Positions 22,601 to 36,500 of a stretch of DNA of 64,000 nucleotides are shown one piece after another (position 1 is the first letter of the stretch; every line of letters begins with the position of its first letter). The stretch lies in contig CAMDTW010000004.1 in assembly GCA_945910005.1 (NCBI GenBank), positions 1-64,000 on the forward strand, in the 5' to 3' direction. A program made the translations under genes and the position numbers. This stretch comes from Isoperla grammatica (lineage: Eukaryota; Arthropoda; Insecta; Plecoptera; Perlodidae). Under the pieces are notes generated by a model. It worked only from the letters and a program-made list of their open reading frames with translations. It was not told the DNA's origin and did not search any database.

Positions 22601-25600
22601 TTACACAGCTCCCCCTTACAACCCATGCGGCCGGGCTAGCGAGCGCGGGCCGCTACCTGCCTTAGAGCGTTGTGACGTTACACAGCTCCCCCTTACAACC
22701 CACGCGGCCGGGCTAGCGAGCGCGGGCCGCTACCTGCCTTAGAGCGTTGTGACGTTACACAGCTCCCCCTTACAGCCCATGCGGCCGGGCTAGCGAGCGC
22801 GGGCCGCTACCTGCCTTAGAGCGTTGTGACGTTACACAGCTCCCCCTTACAACCCACGCGGCCGGGCTAGCGAGCGCGGGCCGCTACCAGCCTTAGAGCG
22901 TTGTGACGTTACACAGCTCCCCCTTACAACCCACGCGGCCGGGCTAGCGAGCGCGGGCCGCTACCTGCCTTAGAGCGTTGTGACGTTACACAGCTCCCCC
23001 TTACAGCCCATGCGGCCGGGCTAGCGAGCGCGGGCCACTACCAGCCTTAGAGCGTTGTGACGTTACACAGCTCCCCCTTACAACCCACGCGGCCGGGCTA
23101 GCGAGCGCGGGCCGCTACCTGCCTTAGAGCGTTGTGACGTTACACAGCTCCCCCTTACAACCCACGCGGCCGGGCTAGCGAGCGCGGGCCGCTACCTGCC
23201 TTAGAGCGTTGTGACGTTACACAGCTCCCCCTTACAACCCATGCGGCCGGGCTAGCGAGCGCGGGCCGCTACCTGCCTTAGAGCGTTGTGACGTTACACA
23301 GCTCCCCCTTACAACCCACGCGGCCGGGCTAGCGAGCGCGGGCCGCTACCTGCCTTAGAGCGTTGTGACGTTACACAGCTCCCCCTTACAACCCACGCGG
23401 CCGGGCTAGCGAGCGCGGGCCGCTACCTGCCTTAGAGCGTTGTGACGTTACACAGCTCCCCCTTACAGCCCATGCGGCCGGGCTAGCGAGCGCGGGCCGC
23501 TACCTGCCTTAGAGCGTTGTGACGTTACACAGCTCCCCCTTACAACCCACGCGGCCGGGCTAGCGAGCGCGGGCCGCTACCAGCCTTAGAGCGTTGTGAC
23601 GTTACACAGCTCCCCCTTACAACCCACGCGGCCGGGCTAGCGAGCGCGGGCCGCTACCTGCCTTAGAGCGTTGTGACGTTACACAGCTCCCCCTTACAGC
23701 CCATGCGGCCGGGCTAGCGAGCGCGGGCCGCTACCTGCCTTAGAGCGTTGTGACGTTACACAGCTCCCCCTTACAACCCACGCGGCCGGGCTAGCGAGCG
23801 CGGGCCGCTACCTGCCTTAGAGCGTTGTGACGTTACACAGCTCCCCCTTACAACCCATGCGGCCGGGCTAGCGAGCGCGGGCCGCTACCAGCCTTAGAGC
23901 GTTGTGACGTTACACAGCTCCCCCTTACAGCCCATGCGGCCGGGCTAGCGAGCGCGGGCCACTACCAGCCTTAGAGCGTTGTGACGTTACACAGCTCCCC
24001 CTTACAACCCACGCGGCCGGGCTAGCGAGCGCGGGCCGCTACCTGCCTTAGAGCGTTGTGACGTTACACAGCTCCCCCTTACAACCCACGCGGCCGGGCT
24101 AGCGAGCGCGGGCCGCTACCTGCCTTAGAGCGTTGTGACGTTACACAGCTCCCCCTTACAACCCACGCGGCCGGGCTAGCGAGCGCGGGCCGCTACCTGC
24201 CTTAGAGCGTTGTGACGTTACACAGCTCCCCCTTACAACCCACGCGGCCGGGCTAGCGAGCGCGGGCCGCTACCTGCCTTAGAGCGTTGTGACGTTACAC
24301 AGCTCCCCCTTACAACCCACGCGGCCGGGCTAGCGAGCGCGGGCCACTACCAGCCTTAGAGCGTTGTGACGTTACACAGCTCCCCCTTACAACCCACGCG
24401 GCCGGGCTAGCGAGCGCGGGCCGCTACCTGCCTTAGAGCGTTGTGACGTTACACAGCTCCCCCTTACAACCCACGCGGCCGGGCTAGCGAGCGCGGGCCG
24501 CTACCTGCCTTAGAGCGTTGTGACGTTACACAGCTCCCCCTTACAACCCACGCGGCCGGGCTAGCGAGCGCGGGCCGCTACCTGCCTTAGAGCGTTGTGA
24601 CGTTACACAGCTCCCCCTTACAGCCCACGCGGCCGGGCTAGCGAGCGCGGGCCGCTACCTGCCTTAGAGCGTTGTGACGTTACACAGCTCCCCCTTACAA
24701 CCCACGCGGCCGGGCTAGCGAGCGCGGGCCGCTACCTGCCTTAGAGCGTTGTGACGTTACACAGCTCCCTCTACAACCCACGCGGCCGGGCTAGCGAGCG
24801 CGGGCCGCTACCTGCCTTAGAGCGTTGTGACGTTACACAGCTCCCCCTTACAACCCACGCGGCCGGGCTAGCGAGCGCGGGCCGCTACCTGCCTTAGAGC
24901 GTTGTGACGTTACACAGCTCCCCCTTACAACCCACGCGGCCGGGCTAGCGAGCGCGGGCCACTACCTGCCTTAGAGCGTTGTGACGTTACACAGCTCCCC
25001 CTTACAACCCATGCGGCCGGGCTAGCGAGCGCGGGCCGCTACCTGCCTTAGAGCGTTGTGACGTTACACAGCTCCCCCTTACAGCCCACGCGACCGGGCT
25101 AGCGAGCGCTGGCCGCTACCTGCCTTAGAGCGTTGTGACGTTACACAGCTCCCCCTTACAACCCATGCGGCCGGGCTAGCGAGCGCGGGCCGCTACCTGC
25201 CTTAGAGCGTTGTGACGTTACACAGCTCCCCCTTACAGCCCATGCGGCCGGGCTAGCGAGCGCGGGCCACTACCTGCCTTAGAGCGTTGTGACGTTACAC
25301 AGCTCCCCCTTACAGCCCACGCGGCCGGGCTAGCGAGCGCGGGCCGCTACCTGCCTTAGAGCGTTGTGACGTTACACAGCTCCCCCTTACAGCCCATGCG
25401 GCCGGGCTAGCGAGCGCGGGCCGCTACCTGCCTTAGAGCGTTGTGACGTTACACAGCTCCCTCTACAACCCACGCGGCCGGGCTAGCGAGCGCGGGCCGC
25501 TACCTGCCTTAGAGCGTTGTGACGTTACACAGCTCCCCCTTACAACCCATGCGGCCGGGCTAGCGAGCGCGGGCCGCTACCTGCCTTAGAGCGTTGTGAC

Positions 25601-28600
25601 GTTACACAGCTCCCCCTTACAACCCATGCGGCCGGGCTAGCGAGCGCGGGCCGCTACCTGCCTTAGAGCGTTGTGACGTTACACAGCTCCCCCTTACAAC
25701 CCATGCGGCCGGGCTAGCGAGCGCGGGCCGCTACCTGCCTTAGAGCGTTGTGACGTTACACAGCTCCCCCTTACAACCCATGCGGCCGGGCTAGCGAGCG
25801 CGGGCCGCTACCTGCCTTAGAGCGTTGTGACGTTACACAGCTCCCCCTTACAACCCATGCGGCCGGGCTAGCGAGCGCGGGCCGCTACCTGCCTTAGAGC
25901 GTTGTGACGTTACACAGCTCCCCCTTACAGCCCATGCGGCCGGGCTAGCGAGCGCGGGCCACTACCTGCCTTAGAGCGTTGTGACGTTACACAGCTCCCC
26001 CTTACAACCCACGCGGCCGGGCTAGCGAGCGCGGGCCGCTACCTGCCTTAGAGCGTTGTGACGTTACACAGCTCCCCCTTACAGCCCATGCGGCCGGGCT
26101 AGCGAGCGCGGGCCGCTACCAGCCTTAGAGCGTTGTGACGTTACACAGCTCCCCCTTACAGCCCACGCGGCCGGGCTAGCGAGCGCGGGCCGCTACCTGC
26201 CTTAGAGCGTTGTGACGTTACACAGCTCCCCCTTACAACCCACGCGGCCGGGCTAGCGAGCGCGGGCCACTACCAGCCTTAGAGCGTTGTGACGTTACAC
26301 AGCTCCCCCTTACAACCCACGCGGCCGGGCTAGCGAGCGCGGGCCACTACCAGCCTTAGAGCGTTGTGACGTTACACAGCTCCCCCTTACAACCCATGCG
26401 GCCGGGCTAGCGAGCGCGGGCCGCTACCAGCCTTAGAGCGTTGTGACGTTACACAGCTCCCCCTTACAACCCACGCGGCCGGGCTAGCGAGCGCGGGCCG
26501 CTACCTGCCTTAGAGCGTTGTGACGTTACACAGCTCCCCCTTACAGCCCATGCGGCCGGGCTAGCGAGCGCGGGCCGCTACCTGCCTTAGAGCGTTGTGA
26601 CGTTACACAGCTCCCCCTTACAACCCACGCGGCCGGGCTAGCGAGCGCGGGCCGCTACCTGCCTTAGAGCGTTGTGACGTTACACAGCTCCCTCTACAAC
26701 CCACGCGGCCGGGCTAGCGAGCGCGGGCCGCTACCTGCCTTAGAGCGTTGTGACGTTACACAGCTCCCCCTTACAACCCACGCGGCCGGGCTAGCGAGCG
26801 CGGGCCGCTACCTGCCTTAGAGCGTTGTGACGTTACACAGCTCCCCCTTACAACCCACGCGGCCGGGCTAGCGAGCGCGGGCCACTACCAGCCTTAGAGC
26901 GTTGTGACGTTACACAGCTCCCCCTTACAACCCACGCGGCCGGGCTAGCGAGCGCGGGCCACTACCAGCCTTAGAGCGTTGTGACGTTACACAGCTCCCC
27001 CTTACAACCCATGCGGCCGGGCTAGCGAGCGCGGGCCGCTACCTGCCTTAGAGCGTTGTGACGTTACACAGCTCCCCCTTACAACCCACGCGGCCGGGCT
27101 AGCGAGCGCGGGCCGCTACCTGCCTTAGAGCGTTGTGACGTTACACAGCTCCCCCTTACAGCCCATGCGGCCGGGCTAGCGAGCGCGGGCCACTACCTGC
27201 CTTAGAGCGTTGTGACGTTACACAGCTCCCCCTTACAACCCACGCGGCCGGGCTAGCGAGCGCGGGCCGCTACCTGCCTTAGAGCGTTGTGACGTTACAC
27301 AGCTCCCTCTACAACCCATGCGGCCGGGCTAGCGAGCGCGGGCCGCTACCTGCCTTAGAGCGTTGTGACGTTACACAGCTCCCCCTTACAGCCCATGCGG
27401 CCGGGCTAGCGAGCGCGGGCCGCTACCTGCCTTAGAGCGTTGTGACGTTACACAGCTCCCCCTTACAGCCCATGCGGCCGGGCTAGCGAGCGCGGGCCGC
27501 TACCAGCCTTAGAGCGTTGTGACGTTACACAGCTCCCCCTTACAGCCCACGCGGCCGGGCTAGCGAGCGCGGGCCGCTACCTGCCTTAGAGCGTTGTGAC
27601 GTTACACAGCTCCCCCTTACAACCCACGCGGCCGGGCTAGCGAGCGCGGGCCGCTACCTGCCTTAGAGCGTTGTGACGTTACACAGCTCCCCCTTACAAC
27701 CCACGCGGCCGGGCTAGCGAGCGCGGGCCGCTACCTGCCTTAGAGCGTTGTGACGTTACACAGCTCCCCCTTACAGCCCATGCGGCCGGGCTAGCGAGCG
27801 CGGGCCGCTACCTGCCTTAGAGCGTTGTGACGTTACACAGCTCCCCCTTACAACCCACGCGGCCGGGCTAGCGAGCGCGGGCCGCTACCTGCCTTAGAGC
27901 GTTGTGACGTTACACAGCTCCCCCTTACAACCCACGCGGCCGGGCTAGCGAGCGCGGGCCGCTACCTGCCTTAGAGCGTTGTGACGTTACACAGCTCCCC
28001 CTTACAACCCACGCGGCCGGGCTAGCGAGCGCGGGCCGCTACCTGCCTTAGAGCGTTGTGACGTTACACAGCTCCCCCTTACAACCCACGCGGCCGGGCT
28101 AGCGAGCGCGGGCCGCTACCTGCCTTAGAGCGTTGTGACGTTACACAGCTCCCCCTTACAACCCACGCGGCCGGGCTAGCGAGCGCGGGCCGCTACCTGC
28201 CTTAGAGCGTTGTGACGTTACACAGCTCCCCCTTACAACCCACGCGGCCGGGCTAGCGAGCGCGGGCCGCTACCTGCCTTAGAGCGTTGTGACGTTACAC
28301 AGCTCCCCCTTACAGCCCACGCGGCCGGGCTAGCGAGCGCGGGCCACTACCTGCCTTAGAGCGTTGTGACGTTACACAGCTCCCCCTTACAGCCCATGCG
28401 GCCGGGCTAGCGAGCGCGGGCCGCTACCTGCCTTAGAGCGTTGTGACGTTACACAGCTCCCCCTTACAGCCCATGCGGCCGGGCTAGCGAGCGCGGGCCG
28501 CTACCTGCCTTAGAGCGTTGTGACGTTACACAGCTCCCCCTTACAACCCACGCGGCCGGGCTAGCGAGCGCGGGCCGCTACCTGCCTTAGAGCGTTGTGA

Positions 28601-28680
28601 CGTTACACAGCTCCCCCTTACAACCCATGCGGCCGGGCTAGCGAGCGCGGGCCACTACCAGCCTTAGAGCGTTGTGACGT
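19690..28680 (+). repeat. 77-bp GC-rich satellite array (about 117 copies)
   Basis: Head-to-tail units carrying CCGGGCTAGCGAGCGCGGGC, CTTAGAGCGTTGTGACG and TTACACAGCTCCCCCTTACA, with a period of 77 bp (for example the word GCGGGCCGCT at 19801 and 19878). A 76-bp variant (CTCCCTCTACAA) is interspersed, mostly at 20.5-21.2 kb. About 9.0 kb gives 116-117 units. Main variable positions are ACGCGG/ATGCGG, GGCCGCT/GGCCACT, CTGCC/CAGCC and AACCC/GCCC. The first unit (from about 19690) and last unit (ending 28680 in GACGT) are partial. No ORF of length runs through it. Confidence 0.97.
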
Positions 28681-30022
28681 TTTATGGGTTCCGAGAAATC
28701 GGTTACGCCGTCGCGATCGGTAAAATTTACACACGATATCTTCTTTTCAACAGAGTTTTGTATACGAACCTAAAAAGTGAAAACCAAAAGTTCCAAAAAT
28801 AAAAAATTACTTTACTACTGAATTCTTACTTTCATGACACAAAAACAATACTAATAATCAACCCGTGCGTCATTTTATCATCGAACAGCCAGGAACCTAA
28901 ATAAACTAGTTTTAAAGGCGTGGAAGCGGTTACAAATATCACTCGGCATTAAAACTTACAAATGTTGAAATTTGAAACGGTAATTTTAAGCACTTCTAGT
29001 CATAGCCTAGGGTGTATTCTAAAACTGTTTAATGTTTATTATTTATACGTTACGATGCAATGAGGATGGCCATTGTGTTTATGGCCATGTTGCAATGCTT
29101 TAGACCAGCGCTTTTCAATATGCTTGGCGGATCCCCCAGGGGCACGGCCGGAGGTTATTCGGGAGCTCCACCGAAATGGCCGGTAGACTTGAAATTAGTT
29201 AATGTATATTTTAAATTCGCGATTTGAGATTTTCTGCCCTGATGGAATATTGCTTGGCAATGCTGTGGGTATGAAGGCAAGAAAGTGTGTGTTGTTGGCC
29301 AAGGGCGTATAGTGTATACAGAGCGAGGGCGATCGGATGTGTAAAATGTTTCTCCACAGCATAAAAAGTCCTGTGAAGCCCGACAAGATATATATTAATA
29401 TATTTCCAGAACTATTTACCTCTTTTCAACAGGTAGCATTACACTAATTGCTCTTCAGAAACAGTTGTTAATTGACTTCTAGGGTCAAATGTTACTATTG
29501 GGAGGTTAGTGTGTCTTACGAGTGCTTATCAGTTCTCCAACTCCAGTGTATGGGGAAAGGAACAGTGCATTTGAATACCTAAACCAATTTGTTGAATTGT
29601 AAGTCATTGCATTAAAAAAGAATAGCTTACGTCAAACATATTTTGTAAAATGCAATCTAAATAATGTAGGCTACATAAATTCTCATTATGGAAGTGGAAA
29701 CATGGCTGTTGTGTTGAATGTGTTGTGACTGTTTTCTTGACAGGCCCTTGCGCAAACAGACGCAGCATTTTCCAATAGACTCGTAAAGCGCTAATTTGCC
29801 AAAGAAACTGAAGCTTATATTCCGCTTTTCGCGCCATGCGCGACAACCAACTCCAACTTCATTATCGATACAATCTAATTTACGCTAAGTGCTGAGTGAA
29901 AATTGAATTTCCCCGCTTAACGCGCATTTTGAAAAATTCAACATAACTAAAAAAGAAACTTTCGTATATCTAGGCTACTGTTTTCGAGCCAATGAAATTT
30001 AAAATTGATGTGTCGATATCAG
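28681..30022. other. Unassigned spacer between the 77-bp satellite and the SINE
   Basis: About 1.3 kb, AT-rich, no coding pattern. At 29105 CAGCGCTTTTCAA followed by a GC-rich run resembles a hAT terminus, but no partner end was found. Short frames at 29195-29386 and 29604-29846 show no recognisable protein. Confidence 0.4.
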
Positions 30023-30217
30023 AGGAGGCTCAGTGGTGGCGCGGGACTCTAACTCGGAGGTCGCCGGTTCGTTACCGGCCATTGGCAGTCCTGACTGAAG
30101 GTTTTTTCCAAGGTTTTCCTCAGTCACAAGGCAAATGCTGGGATTGAGTCATGCTAACAGCCCTCGGACAATCCTTCCCAACTATTCCAAATAACGCAAT
30201 ACCTAGTTAGTCACCTG
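30023..30217 (+). repeat. tRNA-derived SINE
   Basis: An A-box-like AGGCTCAGTGG (about 30026-30036) and a B-box GGTTCGTTACC (30066-30076) are spaced as in RNA polymerase III promoters. They are followed by a non-tRNA core containing TTCCAAGGTTTTCCTCAGTC, AAGGCAAATGCTGGGAT and the CAGCCCTCGGACAAT tail region, words I have met in insect SINEs. No poly-A tail is visible; the 3' end at 30217 is approximate. Confidence 0.65.
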
Positions 30218-30508
30218 AGGCAGAACATGGATGGTCTGGAAGCGGAGAATAGAGCAAAACGAAAAAGGAGCGTAACGGAACAGAGCACAGACCGAACATT
30301 TCCGACTCGTGCGGTGTTGCTAAATGTAATAATTATTATACCGTGCACATATATTGTATGTTCCGTTGCAGAACGGATCACAGCACACATATTGTGCTCT
30401 GTTCTTTGTTCTAATATGTGCGCTGTTCATGTTCAGAACGGATTACCGCACACAACTTCGAACCGGAACAGCGCAGTCACGGTATAGAACCGTAATAGGT
30501 TACAAAAT
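30218..30508. other. Spacer rich in short inverted words
   Basis: Contains repeated GAACGGA/TCCGTTC and GCACACATATTGTGC-type words that could fold on themselves. No gene; the 86-codon frame at 30227-30487 has no recognisable feature. Confidence 0.3.
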
Positions 30509-33500
30509 ACAAGGAATACTATAGGCCCACTGTCCGTCTTGGAGCGTGACAAGTTTAGTGTGCGGTGCACGGACAAGGAATACTATAGGCCCACTGTCCG
30601 TCTTGGAGCGTGACAAGTTTAGTGTGCGGTGCACGGACAAGGAATACTATAGGCCCACTGTCCGTCTTGGAGCGTGACAAGTTTAGTGTGCGGTGCACGG
30701 ACAAGGAATACTATAGGCCCACTGTCCGTCTTGGAGCGTGACAAGTTTAGTGTGCAGTGCACGGACAAGGAATACTATAGGCCCACTGTCCGTCTTGGAG
30801 CGTGACAAGTTTAGTGTGCGGTGCACGGACAAGGAATACTATAGACCCACTGTCCGTCTTGGAGCGTGACAAGTTTAGTGTGCAGTGCACGGACAAGGAA
30901 TACTATAGGCCCACTGTCCGTCTTGGAGCGTGACAAGTTTAGTGTGCGGTGCACGGACAAGGAATACTATAGGCCCACTGTCCGTCTTGGAGCGTGACAA
31001 GTTTAGTGTGCGGTGCACGGACAAGGAATACTATAGGCCCACTGTCCGTCTTGGAGCGTGACAAGTTTAGTGTGCAGTGCACGGACAAGGAATACTATAG
31101 GCCCACTGTCCGTCTTGGAGCGTGACAAGTTTAGTGTGCGGTGCACGGACAAGGAATACTATAGACCCACTGTCCGTCTTGGAGCGTGACAAGTTTAGTG
31201 TGCAGTGCACGGACAAGGAATACTATAGGCCCACTGTCCGTCTTGGAGCGTGACAAGTTTAGTGTGCGGTGCACGGACAAGGAATACTATAGGCCCACTG
31301 TCCGTCTTGGAGCGTGACAAGTTTAGTGTGCGGTGCACGGACAAGGAATACTATAGGCCCACTGTCCGTCTTGGAGCGTGACAAGTTTAGTGTGCGGTGC
31401 ACGGACAAGGAATACTATAGGCCCACTGTCCGTCTTGGAGCGTGACAAGTTTAGTGTGCGGTGCACGGACAAGGAATACTATAGGCCCACTGTCCGTCTT
31501 GGAGCGTGACAAGTTTAGTGTGCGGTGCACGGACAAGGAATACTATAGGCCCACTGTCCGTCTTGGAGCGTGACAAGTTTAGTGTGCGGTGCACGGACAA
31601 GGAATACTATAGGCCCACTGTCCGTCTTGGAGCGTGACAAGTTTAGTGTGCGGTGCACGGACAAGGAATACTATAGGCCCACTGTCCGTCTTGGAGCGTG
31701 ACAAGTTTAGTGTGCGGTGCACGGACAAGGAATACTATAGGCCCACTGTCCGTCTTGGAGCGTGACAAGTTTAGTGTGCGGTGCACGGACAAGGAATACT
31801 ATAGGCCCACTGTCCGTCTTGGAGCGTGACAAGTTTAGTGTGCGGTGCACGGACAAGGAATACTATAGACCCACTGTCCGTCTTGGAGCGTGACAAGTTT
31901 AGTGTGCGGTGCACGGACAAGGAATACTATAGGCCCACTGTCCGTCTTGGAGCGTGACAAGTTTAGTGTGCGGTGCACGGACAAGGAATACTATAGGCCC
32001 ACTGTCCGTCTTGGAGCGTGACAAGTTTAGTGTGCGGTGCACGGACAAGGAATACTATAGGCCCACTGTCCGTCTTGGAGCGTGACAAGTTTAGTGTGCG
32101 GTGCACGGACAAGGAATACTATAGGCCCACTGTCCGTCTTGGAGCGTGACAAGTTTAGTGTGCGGTGCACGGACAAGGAATACTATAGGCCCACTGTCCG
32201 TCTTGGAGCGTGACAAGTTTAGTGTGCGGTGCACGGACAAGGAATACTATAGGCCCACTGTCCGTCTTGGAGCGTGACAAGTTTAGTGTGCAGTGCACGG
32301 ACAAGAAATACTATAGGCCCACTGTCCGTCTTGGAGCGTGACAAGTTTAGTGTGCAGTGCACGGACAAGGAATACTATAGGCCCACTGTCCGTCTTGGAG
32401 CGTGACAAGTTTAGTGTGCAGTGCACGGACAAGGAATACTATAGGCCCACTGTCCGTCTTGGAGCGTGACAAGTTTAGTGTGCGGTGCACGGACAAGGAA
32501 TACTATAGACCCACTGTCCGTCTTGGAGCGTGACAAGTTTAGTGTGCAGTGCACGGACAAGGAATACTATAGGCCCACTGTCCGTCTTGGAGCGTGACAA
32601 GTTTAGTGTGCAGTGCACGGACAAGGAATACTATAGGCCCACTGTCCGTCTTGGAGCGTGACAAGTTTAGTGTGCGGTGCACGGACAAGGAATACTATAG
32701 GCCCACTGTCCGTCTTGGAGCGTGACAAGTTTAGTGTGCGGTGCACGGACAAGGAATACTATAGGCCCACTGTCCGTCTTGGAGCGTGACAAGTTTAGTG
32801 TGCAGTGCACGGACAAGGAATACTATAGGCCCACTGTCCGTCTTGGAGCGTGACAAGTTTAGTGTGCGGTGCACGGACAAGGAATACTATAGACCCACTG
32901 TCCGTCTTGGAGCGTGACAAGTTTAGTGTGCGGTGCACGGACAAGGAATACTATAGGCCCACTGTCCGTCTTGGAGCGTGACAAGTTTAGTGTGCGGTGC
33001 ACGGACAAGGAATACTATAGGCCCACTGTCCGTCTTGGAGCGTGACAAGTTTAGTGTGCGGTGCACGGACAAGGAATACTATAGGCCCACTGTCCGTCTT
33101 GGAGCGTGACAAGTTTAGTGTGCGGTGCACGGACAAGGAATACTATAGGCCCACTGTCCGTCTTGGAGCGTGACAAGTTTAGTGTGCGGTGCACGGACAA
33201 GGAATACTATAGGCCCACTGTCCGTCTTGGAGCGTGACAAGTTTAGTGTGCGGTGCACGGACAAGGAATACTATAGGCCCACTGTCCGTCTTGGAGCGTG
33301 ACAAGTTTAGTGTGCGGTGCACGGACAAGGAATACTATAGGCCCACTGTCCGTCTTGGAGCGTGACAAGTTTAGTGTGCGGTGCACGGACAAGGAATACT
33401 ATAGGCCCACTGTCCGTCTTGGAGCGTGACAAGTTTAGTGTGCGGTGCACGGACAAGGAATACTATATGTGCACTGCCCGTCTTGGAGCGTGACAAGTTT

Positions 33501-36500
33501 AGTGTGCAGTGCACGGACAAGGAATACTATAGGCCCACTGTCCGTCTTGGAGCGTGACAAGTTTAGTGTGCGGTGCACGGACAAGGAATACTATAGGCCC
33601 ACTGTCCGTCTTGGAGCGTGACAAGTTTAGTGTGCGGTGCACGGATAAGGAATACTATAGGCCCACTGTCCGTCTTGGAGCGTGACAAGTTTAGTGTGCG
33701 GTGCACGGACAAGGAATACTATGGGCCCACTGTCCGTCTTGGAGCGTGACAAGTTTAGTGTGCGGTGCACGGACAAGGAATACTATAGGCCCACTGTCCG
33801 TCTTGGAGCGTGACAAGTTTAGTGTGCAGTGCACGGACAAGGAATACTATAGGCCCACTGTCCGTCTTGGAGCGTGACAAGTTTAGTGTGCGGTGCACGG
33901 ACAAGGAATACTATAGGCCCACTGTCCGTCTTGGAGCGTGACAAGTTTAGTGTGCAGTGCACGGACAAGGAATACTATAGGCCCACTGTCCGTCTTGGAG
34001 CGTGACAAGGTTAGTGTGCAGTGCACGGACAAGGAATACTATAGGCCCACTGTCCGTCTTGGAGCGTGACAAGTTTAGTGTGCAGTGCACGGACAAGGAA
34101 TACTATAGGCCCACTGTCCGTCTTGGAGCGTGACAAGTTTAGTGTGCGGTGCACGGACAAGGAATACTATAGGCCCACTGTCCGTCTTGGAGCGTGACAA
34201 GTTTAGTGTGCAGTGCACGGACAAGGAATACTATAGGCCCACTGTCCGTCTTGGAGCGTGACAAGGTTAGTGTGCGGTGCACGGACAAGGAATACTATAG
34301 GCCCACTGTCCGTCTTGGAGCGTGACAAGTTTAGTGCGCAGTGCACGGACAAGGAATACTATAGGCCCACCGTCCGTCTTGGAGCGTGACAAGTTTAGTG
34401 TGCGGTGCACGGACAAGGAATACTATAGGCCCACTGTCCGTCTTGGAGCGTGACAAGTTTAGTGTGCGGTGCACGGACAAGGAATACTATAGGCCCACTG
34501 TCCGTCTTGGAGCGTGACAAGGTTAGTGTGCAGTGCACGGACAAGGAATACTATAGGCCCACTGTCCGTCTTGGAGCGTGACAAGTTTAGTGTGCAGTGC
34601 ACGGACAAGGAATACTATAGGCCCACTGTCCGTCTTGGAGCGTGACAAGTTTAGTGTGCGGTGCACGGACAAGGAATACTATAGGCCCACTGTCCGTCTT
34701 GGAGCGTGACAAGTTTAGTGTGCGGTGCACGGACAAGGAATACTATAGGCCCACTGTCCGTCTTGGAGCGTGACAAGTTTAGTGTGCGGTGCACGGACAA
34801 GGAATACTATAGGCCCACCGTCCGTCTTGGAGCGTGACAAGTTTAGTGTGCGGTGCACGGACAAGGAATACTATAGGCCCACTGTCCGTCTTGGAGCGTG
34901 ACAAGTTTAGTGTGCGGTGCACGGACAAGGAATACTATAGGCCCACTGTCCGTCTTGGAGCGTGACAAGTTTAGTGTGCGGTGCACGGACAAGGAATACT
35001 ATAGGCCCACTGTCCGTCTTGGAGCGTGACAAGTTTAGTGTGCGGTGCACGGACAAGGAATACTATAGGCCCACTGTCCGTCTTGGAGCGTGACAAGTTT
35101 AGTGTGCAGTGCACGGACAAGGAATACTATAGGCCCACTGTCCGTCTTGGAGCGTGACAAGTTTAGTGTGCGGTGCACGGACAAGGAATACTATAGGCCC
35201 ACTGTCCGTCTTAGAGCGTGACAAGTTTAGTGTGCAGTGCACGGACAAGGAATACTATAGGCCCACTGTCCGTCTTGGAGCGTGACAAGTTTAGTGTGCG
35301 GTGCACGGACAAGGAATACTATAGGCCCACTGTCCGTCTTGGAGCGTGACAAGTTTAGTGTGCAGTGCACGGACAAGGAATACTATAGGCCCACTGTCCG
35401 TCTTGGAGCGTGACAAGTTTAGTGTGCGGTGCACGGACAAGGAATACTATAGGCCCACTGTCCGTCTTGGAGCGTGACAAGGTTAGTGCGCAGTGCACGG
35501 ACAAGGAATACTATAGGCCCACTGTCCGTCTTGGAGCGTGACAAGTTTAGTGTGCGGTGCACGGACAAGGAATACTATAGGCCCACTGTCCGTCTTGGAG
35601 CGTGACAAGTTAAGTGTGCAGTGCACGGACAAGGAATACTATAGGCCCACTGTCCGTCTTGGAGCGTGACAAGTTTAGTGTGCGGTGCACGGACAAGGAA
35701 TACTATAGGCCCACTGTCCGTCTTGGAGCGTGACAAGTTTAGTGTGCGGTGCACGGACAAGGAATACTATAGGCCCACTGTCCGTCTTGGAGCGTGACAA
35801 GTTTAGTGTGCGGTGCACGGACAAGGAATACTATAGGCCCACTGTCCGTCTTGGAGCGTGACAAGTTTAGTGTGCGGTGCACGGACAAGGAATACTATAG
35901 GCCCACTGTCCGTCTTGGAGCGTGACAAGTTTAGTGTGCGGTGCACGGACAAGGAATACTATAGGCCCACTGTCCGTCTTGGAGCGTGACAAGTTTAGTG
36001 TGCGGTGCACGGACAAGGAATACTATAGGCCCACTGTCCGTCTTGGAGCGTGACAAGTTTAGTGTGCGGTGCACGGACAAGGAATACTATAGGCCCACTG
36101 TCCGTCTTGGAGCGTGACAAGGTTAGTGCGCAGTGCACGGACAAGGAATACTATAGGCCCACCGTCCGTCTTGGAGCGTGACAAGTTTAGTGTGCGGTGC
36201 ACGGACAAGGAATACTATAGGCCCACTGTCCGTCTTGGAGCGTGACAAGTTTAGTGTGCGGTGCACGGACAAGGAATACTATAGGCCCACTGTCCGTCTT
36301 GGAGCGTGACAAGTTTAGTGTGCGGTGCACGGACAAGGAATACTATAGGCCCACTGTCCGTCTTGGAGCGTGACAAGGTTAGTGTGCAGTGCACGGACAA
36401 GGAATACTATAGGCCCACTGTCCGTCTTGGAGCGTGACAAGTTTAGTGTGCGGTGCACGGACAAGGAATACTATAGGCCCACTGTCCGTCTTGGAGCGTG

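Noticed and set aside
29105..29170. hAT terminus (CAGCGCTTTTCAA)
   Set aside because: No inverse partner within the surrounding 1-2 kb and no transposase nearby.
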